From an uncultured Prevotella sp. (GTDB lineage: Bacteria; Bacteroidota; Bacteroidia; Bacteroidales; Bacteroidaceae): a DNA stretch of 23,139 nucleotides. The notes beneath the pieces were generated by a model. That model had not been told where the DNA came from. It saw only the letters and a list, made by a program, of their open reading frames with translations, and did not search any database. Positions within the stretch are counted from its first letter, which is position 1. Each line of letters starts with the position of its first letter. Of the stretch, positions 1-5,563 are shown one piece after another. Both the position numbers and the translations under genes were made by a program. The stretch covers positions 1 to 23,139 of the forward strand of contig CAJPTO010000022.1 in assembly GCA_905373605.1 (NCBI GenBank), given 5' to 3'.

Positions 1-548
1 GTACTGGAGCTGAACGACTGCACGTTACCCACACCCTGCACACGCTTAATGGAAGGCGTGATGTTGATTTCATTGAAGTTGGTGATGAACTTGGCATCGT
101 AACGGCCATCGGTACTCGTGATGCTGTACATGATGACGTTACTCGTCTGCCGTTTCTGCGTGGTGACACCCACCTGCGTAACCTCGGCAGGGAGCAATGC
201 TTGCGCCTGCGACACGCGGTTTTGCACGTTCACGGCAGCCATGTCGGCGTTCACACCTTGCTTAAAGTAGATGGTAAGCATGGCCATACCGTCGTTTGTG
301 GCGGTACTTTCCATGTAAGTCATGTTCTCCACACCGTTGATGCTCTCTTCAAGAGGCACCACAACGGAGTTGAGCACCGTTTGTGCATCGGCTCCTTGAT
401 AGTTGGCCATCACCGAAATCGTGGGCGGAGCAATGTCGGGATACTGCGCGATGGGCAGCGACACGATGCCTATGAGGCCCAGCAACACAAGGAACACGGA
501 GATAACCGTGGAGAGCACCGGGCGTTGTATGAATCTTGTAAATGTCAT
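1..548 (-). CDS. RND efflux pump inner-membrane transporter, AcrB/HAE1 family (N-terminal part)
   Basis: This is the first 182 residues of a proton-driven RND transporter of the AcrB/MexB type; the remaining roughly 850 residues lie beyond the left edge. The start ATG is at 548-546 and the product opens MTFTRFIQRPVLSTVISVFL, the usual short cytoplasmic start followed by the first membrane helix (about residues 11-30). The family signature QYPDIAPPTISV and then GADAQTV, NGVENMTYMES and NRVSQAQALLPAEV follow in order, which belong to the periplasmic porter region. Such pumps take up drugs, dyes or detergents from the periplasm and pass them through an adaptor and an outer-membrane channel. The adaptor gene lies upstream on the same strand, but 421 bases away, which is wider than usual. 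No outer-membrane channel gene is visible; it may lie further left. The family call is secure, the substrate unknown. Confidence 0.95.
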   Translation of the reverse strand, partial: MTFTRFIQRPVLSTVISVFLVLLGLIGIVSLPIAQYPDIAPPTISVMANYQGADAQTVLNSVVVPLEESINGVENMTYMESTATNDGMAMLTIYFKQGVNADMAAVNVQNRVSQAQALLPAEVTQVGVTTQKRQTSNVIMYSITSTDGRYDAKFITNFNEINITPSIKRVQGVGNVQSFSSS

Positions 549-969
549 ATGCTGTTTGTTGAGTTCGTAAGTTGGTAAGCTTTTTCCTTTTCGTGCAGGG
601 AGCTGAAGGCAAATCACACCTTATATATATGTTATGCCTTCCACTCGCACCGAGGCTTAGCGTGCATGGTGAGCATTGCCTGCGAACATTGATTTCGAGA
701 TTGGCTTGATTGTCCTCGGCGCGCGAACGTGTAGTGCAGAGAAACAAGGCAACTCTGCCATAGGCCAACATCTACACCACCCTTAATGGTGAGTAAACGA
801 AGCAGCACAATCGCGGTTTCAGAGAACGAAAACTCAAGAACCAATCTCCTAAAAACTTAGAAACTTAAAACAATCATTCTTTCGTTGTATCTCAAAAGTG
901 CGTTTCCTGGCCAAGGCAATGCGCATCAATCAAGCTTGATGCCTTGATCATTGGCTCACAGAAAACGTC
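549..969. other. 421-base gap between adaptor and RND pump genes
   Basis: I see no convincing gene here. Two short minus-strand frames exist (70 and 140 codons, the latter overlapping the pump gene), but neither resembles a known protein. The main structure is the imperfect hairpin just after the adaptor stop (910-955), listed separately. The rest is AT-rich next to the adaptor and more balanced near the pump start. Confidence 0.6.
910..955 (-). terminator. Imperfect hairpin after the adaptor gene, possible weak terminator or attenuator
   Basis: The inner stem is GCATCAA (923-929) with TTGATGC (936-942) around a 6-base loop; outer GCCAA (910-914) pairs with TTGGC (951-955). CAAGGCA (912-918) can alternatively pair with TGCCTTG (939-945). 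It begins 15 bases past the adaptor stop on the minus strand. No strong T-run follows, so complete termination is doubtful. It may lower transcription into the pump gene. Confidence 0.35.
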
Positions 970-2163
970 CTACTTCTTCATCATGTCTATAAATCCCTTG
1001 GTGTCGTTTTGGTTTTTGCCCAGTTTAGCGGCGTCCGACACCTTCTTAAGATATTGTTGCTCGGTAAGGGGCACAATCTTCATGGTATCAGTCAGCGTGG
1101 TTAGTCCGCGTGTAACAATCTTGTCGCCTGCTTTCAGTCCGCCAGTCACCACATAATTGGTGCCATCGTTTTGCGGGTCTACGGTAATCTCGGTGTAATG
1201 CACGCGGTTTTCGGCACCCAGCTTGTACACAAACACCTTGTCTTGTATCTCGGTGGTTGCGCTTTGGGGTATAACCAGGCTGTTGTTGCTAACGCGTGGT
1301 ACAATGATGGTGCCCGAAGCGCCACTTTTAAGTAGGTGTTCGGGGTTGGGGAAGCGTGCGATGAGCGACACTGCGCCCGTGCTTTGGTTGATAACGCCGC
1401 TCATCTTCACCACCTTTCCGGGGTGGGCATACAGTGTGCCGTCGGCCAATTGCAACTTCACTTCGGGGTAATCGCTGATGGCGGCATGTGTGCTTCCGGC
1501 ACGTTTCGACATGTCCAGCACGTCTTTTTCGTTCATTGAGAAATACACTTCGATGGTTGCGGCGTTCGAAACAGTGGTAAGCGGCTCAACACTCTGTGCG
1601 CTAACCAGTGCGCCCACCTTGAAAGGCAGGCTGCCAACGATGCCTGTAGCCGGGCTTTTCACAAAGCAAAAGCTCAACATGTCTTTGGCCGATGCCAGCG
1701 CGGCCTGTGCTTGAGCCACTGCAGCACGAGCATTTTCATAGTTGTTTTGAGCTGTTTGCAGTTCGTAAGAACCGATAACGCTGCGTTCGAAAAGCTTCTT
1801 GTTGTTGTCGAACGTCAGTTTTGTGGTGTTCAGTTGCGCCTTTGCCGAGCTAAGTGCAGCCTGCGCTTGGCGAACTTGCGCTTGATACGTGGTGTTGTCT
1901 ATCACGAAGAGCAGTTGCCCTGCCTTCACCACTTGCCCCTCGTGCACCAAAAGCTTGGTGATGAAGCCCGACACCTTGGGCCTTATCTCCACATCTTGCA
2001 CGCCCTTTATCGAGGCGGGATAGGTGGTTTGCAGTTCGGTGCCTTGTGCGCCAACTGTCATTACAGGATATTCGTTGTCGCCCATCTTCATGTTACCCCT
2101 GCCGCCGCAGGCAGCCAAGAGGGCGGCAAAGGCCACCAACATAAACCATTTCTTCTGTTTCAT
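970..2163 (-). CDS. RND efflux periplasmic adaptor lipoprotein (AcrA/MexA family, HlyD-like)
   Basis: A 397-residue membrane fusion protein that bridges an RND pump to an outer-membrane channel. The N-terminus carries a signal peptide with a clear lipobox, LLAAC, placing the lipidated cysteine at residue 19. The first half of the lipoyl domain is near residues 55-92 (VEIRPKVSGFITKLLVHEGQ, VKAGQLLFVID). An alanine/glutamine-rich alpha-hairpin spans about 93-160, the second lipoyl half about 163-200 (SPATGIVGSLPFKVGALVS), and beta-barrel and membrane-proximal domains occupy the rest. Length fits the family. It ends in TAG at 972-970 and precedes the pump gene on the same strand, so the two probably work together despite the 421-base gap. 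No TetR- or AraC-type regulator lies next to it. Confidence 0.95.
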   Translation of the reverse strand: MKQKKWFMLVAFAALLAACGGRGNMKMGDNEYPVMTVGAQGTELQTTYPASIKGVQDVEIRPKVSGFITKLLVHEGQVVKAGQLLFVIDNTTYQAQVRQAQAALSSAKAQLNTTKLTFDNNKKLFERSVIGSYELQTAQNNYENARAAVAQAQAALASAKDMLSFCFVKSPATGIVGSLPFKVGALVSAQSVEPLTTVSNAATIEVYFSMNEKDVLDMSKRAGSTHAAISDYPEVKLQLADGTLYAHPGKVVKMSGVINQSTGAVSLIARFPNPEHLLKSGASGTIIVPRVSNNSLVIPQSATTEIQDKVFVYKLGAENRVHYTEITVDPQNDGTNYVVTGGLKAGDKIVTRGLTTLTDTMKIVPLTEQQYLKKVSDAAKLGKNQNDTKGFIDMMKK

Positions 2164-2254
2164 ACTTTGTTCTATCTAAATCTATTATTGCTGTATTCGA
2201 CCGATTTGTTATCCCAATTAGGAAAACCAAGACTTCCTAACGAGTTTTATCCTG

Positions 2255-2262
2255 CAAAGGTA
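2255..2262 (-). promoter_or_regulatory. Bacteroidota -7 box (TACCTTTG) upstream of the efflux adaptor gene
   Basis: Read on the minus strand, TACCTTTG fits the TAnnTTTG consensus and lies about 92 bases before the adaptor ATG. No TTTG stands at the ideal 19-21 base spacing upstream; the nearest TTG is only 12 bases away. It is a plausible promoter with a weak -33 element. Confidence 0.5.
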
Positions 2263-2522
2263 CGAAGAAATGGGCAATTACTGGTTGGATGGAACATAGC
2301 TTTTAACTTTTATTAATCCAAGATGTTTTAACCTATGCTTAAGCGTGGTGAGTGCCCATTCCGCAATCTGGTGCTTAGCGGCTGTTGGCGCAACGAGGTG
2401 TTCACATCCCAAACGGGCACAATTCCCTGTGCCACCCAAGCAGCTTTTGAAGAAACACTTCTCTCAAAGCCGTGCGCCAAAGCATCTACAATGAAGACAT
2501 ACCAACATGAAATCAAACAAAT

Positions 2523-2620
2523 GATGGGTGTCTGGCATATGCCGTACACGTGTACGCCTTATGCCAGACACGTGTACACCTTATGCCGGACACGTGTACG
2601 GCATATGCCAGACACCCATC
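2523..2620. repeat. 98-base palindromic element with 31-base perfect arms and three 22-base tandem units
   Basis: Bases 2523-2553 are the exact reverse complement of 2590-2620, leaving a 36-base centre. Inside, a 22-base unit beginning CACGTGTAC repeats three times in tandem (2547-2568, 2569-2590, 2591-2612); copies 1 and 2 differ at two positions, and copy 3 has GGCATATGCC in place of the CCTTATGCC part. The unit itself contains short dyads, GTACACGTGTAC (12-base palindrome) and GGCATATGCC (10-base palindrome). It lies between the divergent-side upstream region of the efflux genes and the repeat-rich gap, about 360 bases upstream of the adaptor start. The function is unknown; a cruciform, a protein-binding site or a small RNA hairpin are all possible. 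Confidence 0.9.
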
Positions 2621-2993
2621 TTCCTGCTAAAACATAACTGAACATACGTCTGCAACGCACGAAATTCGTTGGCCGGGGTAAGAGATTGTGCTGACGAGGG
2701 CGGCCAACGAAAGTGAACAAGGCCTGCAAGAGGATGAAAGTTCGGGAGGGAAAACAATTGCAAGGCCAACCATCGCCATTCGCTAGTTGTTGCGAAATAC
2801 CACGTTCTACGCCTAACCTCTGCTCAAAACGCTTTGTTATTCTTATCCAGAAGTGGCATAAGTCATGGCAAATCAGCATTGAAATTGTAGAGCAACGCAT
2901 CAAAGCTTTCTATAATTGTTTGCCCATGCTGGTGGTTACAGTGAAAAGGAATTGGACTTGGAATAGACTTACAGAGCTTGATGCACTATCAAA

Positions 2994-3041
2994 CTCACGC
3001 AAAGGCGCAGAGTTGCAGAGGACACAGAGGACACAGAGAAC
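2994..3041 (+). repeat. Degenerate CTCACGC/GCGCAGAG dispersed repeat, copy 1 left
   Basis: It opens CTCACGCAAAGGCGCAGAG and continues with a purine-rich tail containing the tandem GGACACAGA. Similar sequence in reverse orientation stands at 3392-3450, and related copies occur at 15991, 16172, 16347, 17498 and 17683. I infer a family of short non-coding repeats; no transposase is nearby. Confidence 0.6.
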
Positions 3042-3284
3042 AGCCCCATCTCAGTTTAAGGTAGAAGACGCTACACTTAGAGGACGCGGAGAGAGGAGGG
3101 CCATGCTCACTTTGCAACCAAAGAAATGAATGTTTTCGTTAACCAAATGGGCAATGCCAAGCTTGCTTGAACATTGTCATGGCGAGAATTGAAAATCGCC
3201 GGAACGGGGCTTTAGCGAAGTGGAAAGGCAAAACGCACTTTTCGAGGAACGAGAAAAGAACGTTTATCGCTAAACCAAATGCCT

Positions 3285-3356
3285 TGTTAACTTGCCAACT
3301 TGTAAACTTGTCAACTCATCAACTCATCAACTTGTTAACCAGTCAACTAATAAACG
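3285..3356. repeat. Nine-unit tandem octamer array (consensus YRTCAACT)
   Basis: Read in steps of eight from 3285, the units are TGTTAACT, TGCCAACT, TGTAAACT, TGTCAACT, CATCAACT, CATCAACT, TGTTAACC, AGTCAACT and AATAAACG. The same octamer family forms a 14-unit array upstream of the SusC-like gene at 18323-18434. The open frame crossing it is a low-complexity product of the repeat and is not called as a gene. Confidence 0.85.
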
Positions 3357-3391
3357 GCGGAATTCTTTCTCGGTGCTCTCAAAGAATATTG

Positions 3392-3450
3392 TGTTCTCCG
3401 TGCCACTCGCACAAAGAAAGAGTTCTGGTTCCTCCGCGCCTCTGCGCGAG
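3392..3450 (-). repeat. Degenerate CTCACGC/GCGCAGAG dispersed repeat, copy 1 right (inverted)
   Basis: On the minus strand this reads CTCGCGCAGAGGCGCGGAGG and ends in GGAGAACAC, resembling the plus-strand copy at 2994-3041. The two face each other about 350 bases apart. The middle of the segment is diverged. Confidence 0.5.
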
Positions 3451-3827
3451 AATTAACCCCAAACGCTGGCTAACATGTATTCTCTAAAACCATTGCTTCT
3501 TGGCTATAAAAAAAGCAAGAGGTTAGTCGCACTTAGCACGTACACAAAAAAGCATGAAATAAAAAAAGGAAACTGATCGCCATCGTGTGTCTACCCCCAA
3601 CGCCACCCACCGCATTGCTGGCATGACCACTTAGGGTGAGCCTTGCTTTCAAGGGATTTCACCATCCGGAACAGCCCTAAAAGTCGTTACATGGCACATG
3701 CGCGGCGGATGCCTGTAGGCACAGACGTTTGCCAAAACTGGTAAAGAACACAACCAAACCCAAGAAAGACATCGCACCATGCACCTTACCTACGGCGCAA
3801 CAATGCATGTTGCGCGCAATCATCCCC

Positions 3828-4934
3828 CTACTCCACCACAACAAACTTGATGTCGACAATGCCTTTTGGCGCAACGCGCGTCTTGACTGCACGGGTTCGC
3901 CTACCCGTTTCAGGGATCAGCGGACTATAATTAAGCACATGCACCATGCGCTCTGTTTGGTTCTTGGTGAAAGCGTGGCCAAGGGTAAAGGCATAGTCCA
4001 TGATATTGCTGGAAACAAATGTCTTGCCTTCGCTGTCGGTGCGTTTCAGCACGTCGTCGAGTCTTGCATTACCCGCGTTGTGTGTTCGGAAGTAATCCAC
4101 TAAGAACCTGTCGTAGGCCACCTTGTTATAAGTTGGCGTGTCTTTACAATAATCAGTGTCCTTCAAACCATCGATGGATTTACCATTCTCTTCGCCAAAG
4201 GTATGGAAAAGGCCAATGTAATGCCCCAGTTCGTGCGCAAGGGTTACGTTGAAGTCGAAAGCGTCAATGCTGATGCCGTGCAGGTTGGGCCAATCGTTAT
4301 AGCGATTTGACTAGTTGTTGACATACAGGCTGTTCACCGAAACACAGAAAGGTGTCGGCAAATTGTCTTTTGTTAGATTTTTGGCAGCTACAACCTGTAG
4401 CCCCTCCAGCTCGTGATTGCCCCTTGAGGAAACGGCCATGTGGCTGATGCCAAGCGTGATTGCATCCGTCTTAACCTGTTTGAAATGATAGACGTAGACG
4501 TTGACATACTTATTTGGGTCCCACATGTGTTTTTTCCACTTGCCCGTTTTGTCGTTCATCAGTTCGTATGGGTCGATGGGATAGTCGTCTTTATCCACCT
4601 TAACATAATTGACATTCGTGCTGCTACGCCATTGTCCCGACGCGTCTTGAGCTACAAGCCCGAACATAACATCCGTGGTTTCAGCCCCGCTGAAAGCACC
4701 TTCATACAGCTTGTTTACATTGTTGAGAACCTGCTTCAGGCGTTCTGCCGGCACTTTTTGCGTGGCATCGTTTTCGTCGGCATAGAAAACATGAAACACA
4801 ACGGGCAGGAGGCTTGTCTTCCTTGCCTCAACAGGCTTGGGTTTGTAGGTTTCTTCTTCGAACCTATCTCTGCACGCAAGAGGTGCGACAAGAGCCGCAG
4901 CCAATATAAGATGTGATACAAAACGCTGTTTCAT
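3828..4934 (-). pseudogene. M43 (pappalysin-type) zinc metalloprotease lipoprotein gene, interrupted by an in-frame TAG
   Basis: If its internal stop were read through, this would be a single 368-residue secreted metalloprotease. The N-terminus MKQRFVSHLILAAALVAPLA is followed by Cys21, a signal peptide with an imperfect lipobox, suggesting an anchored protease. Codon 208 is TAG (4313-4311), and the same frame continues unbroken to a second TAG at 3830-3828. The zinc site HELGHYIGLFH (residues 234-244), the DYCKDTP segment (about 261-267) and the Met-turn NIMDYA (Met312) all lie after the stop and match the M43 metzincin pattern. The shortened 207-residue product would lack the whole active site. 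Everything downstream is intact, so the change is recent or a sequence error. TAG ends at least four other genes here, which argues against routine readthrough. The gene stands alone, divergent from tRNA-Pro. Confidence 0.85.
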
Positions 4935-5013
4935 TGCAGGGTAAATTAGTGGGAATACATTGTTGGCTCGGCACAGCCCACATCAACGAGGGGCATTGTG
5001 CGTTGCGACACCA

Positions 5014-5021
5014 CAAAAATA
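5014..5021 (-). promoter_or_regulatory. Possible -7 box (TATTTTTG) of the M43 protease gene
   Basis: On the minus strand TATTTTTG fits TAnnTTTG about 80 bases before the protease ATG at 4934. The surrounding sequence is T-rich and no TTTG is found at 19-21 bases upstream, so support is modest. It would be divergent from the tRNA-Pro promoter. Confidence 0.35.
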
Positions 5022-5072
5022 AGACAAAAAAATGATATTTTCGCCTTTATCTCGAAAAAAAAGCAATAAAAT

Positions 5073-5103
5073 TTTGCCATTAACAATTTATTGCCTACCT
5101 TTG
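5073..5103 (+). promoter_or_regulatory. Bacteroidota sigma-ABfr-type promoter for tRNA-Pro
   Basis: TTTG (5073-5076), a 19-base spacer and TACCTTTG (5096-5103) match the phylum consensus TTTG-N19-21-TAnnTTTG. Transcription would begin near 5110, about 15 bases before the mature tRNA. This is the best-formed promoter in the window. Confidence 0.85.
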
Positions 5104-5125
5104 CACTCGCTTTAAAGGCAACGTT

Positions 5126-5198
5126 CGGGATTTAGCGCAGTTGGTAGCGCACACGTCTGGGGGGCGCGAGGTCGCTGGTTCGAGTCCAGTAATCCCGA
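5126..5198 (+). tRNA. tRNA-Pro(GGG)
   Basis: A full cloverleaf can be drawn. The acceptor stem is CGGGATT with AATCCCG, and the D arm GCGC/GCGC encloses AGTTGGTA. The anticodon loop CTGGGGG carries GGG at 5159-5161, which reads CCC and CCU. The T arm has loop TTCGAGT, and the discriminator is A5198. The 3' CCA is not encoded. One oddity is that the anticodon stem CACGT/GCGCG contains an A5153-C5167 mismatch (standard positions 28 and 42), where GCGTG would pair fully. It has its own promoter and terminator and so is a single-gene transcript. Confidence 0.93.
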
Positions 5199-5206
5199 CA
5201 CGAACG

Positions 5207-5241
5207 AGGAGTTGTCACCTTGCGGTGACAACTCCTTTTTT
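5207..5241 (+). terminator. Strong rho-independent terminator after tRNA-Pro
   Basis: A perfect 12-base stem, GGAGTTGTCACC (5208-5219) with GGTGACAACTCC (5224-5235), has a TTGC loop and is followed by six Ts. It starts about ten bases after the tRNA, confirming a monocistronic transcript. Confidence 0.95.
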
Positions 5242-5563
5242 GTATTGTGCTTGTCGTGCCGATGCCGCCATTTCAACAAAACATCATGAACATCAAAGTA
5301 AAAGGCCAAGCCCTTTGGCTTAGCATCCCCTCACGCTAACTAGGTAGGGGCCACGTTTAGTGGCTCTGCCAATATTTTGGTTGGCGAGTAAATGCAGCTA
5401 GGCACAGCGTAAGTTCGACAATTTATCAATATCTGTGATTTTAGCAATAAGAGAATTGCCTGGCTAAAAGATCATAAATGAACGACGCTTGTTCGTTTAT
5501 GCCCTAAACTCCTGGAAACTTCCCCAGAGAAAAGGATGTATTAAGCACAAGCATGGCTGCAAG
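5242..5563. other. 322-base gap between the tRNA terminator and the barrel-protein gene
   Basis: No gene is seen. Small hairpins are present: AAGCC/GGCTT around CTTT (5308-5321), a CCAATATTTTGG dyad near 5370, and the longer hairpin at 5473-5501 listed separately as a likely minus-strand terminator. Confidence 0.6.
5473..5501 (-). terminator. Probable terminator hairpin after the outer-membrane barrel gene
   Basis: CATAAATGAAC (5473-5483) pairs with GTTCGTTTATG (5491-5501) over eleven positions with one T/G non-Watson-Crick position, around a 7-base loop. On the minus strand it is followed by GATCTTTTAG. It lies about 60 bases past the stop of the gene at 5564. Confidence 0.5.

Larger units (their letters stand above)
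2331..3827. other. 1.5 kb region without a convincing gene, rich in repeats
   Basis: Several open frames of 60-140 codons exist here, but they run through repeat sequence, have no recognisable domains and overlap on both strands, so I call none. The stretch holds a long palindrome (2523-2620), a convergent pair of degenerate CTCACGC-type repeats (2994-3041 and 3392-3450), a GGACACAGA tandem within the first, and a nine-unit octamer array (3285-3356). From 3460 to 3827 I see only A-rich runs and short weak hairpins such as TGCCTGTAGGCA near 3709. Confidence 0.6.

Noticed and set aside
2547..2612. Three regularly spaced 22-base repeats as a CRISPR array
   Set aside because: The units are directly adjacent with no spacers, and there are no cas genes.
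2713..3129. 138-codon plus-strand open frame
   Set aside because: Its C-terminal part runs through the GGACACAGA repeat (QRTQRTQRT), and no domain is seen.
4311..4313. TAG as a recoded or suppressed codon
   Set aside because: TAG ends several normal genes in the window, and the only tRNA present is tRNA-Pro(GGG), so I see no support for readthrough.
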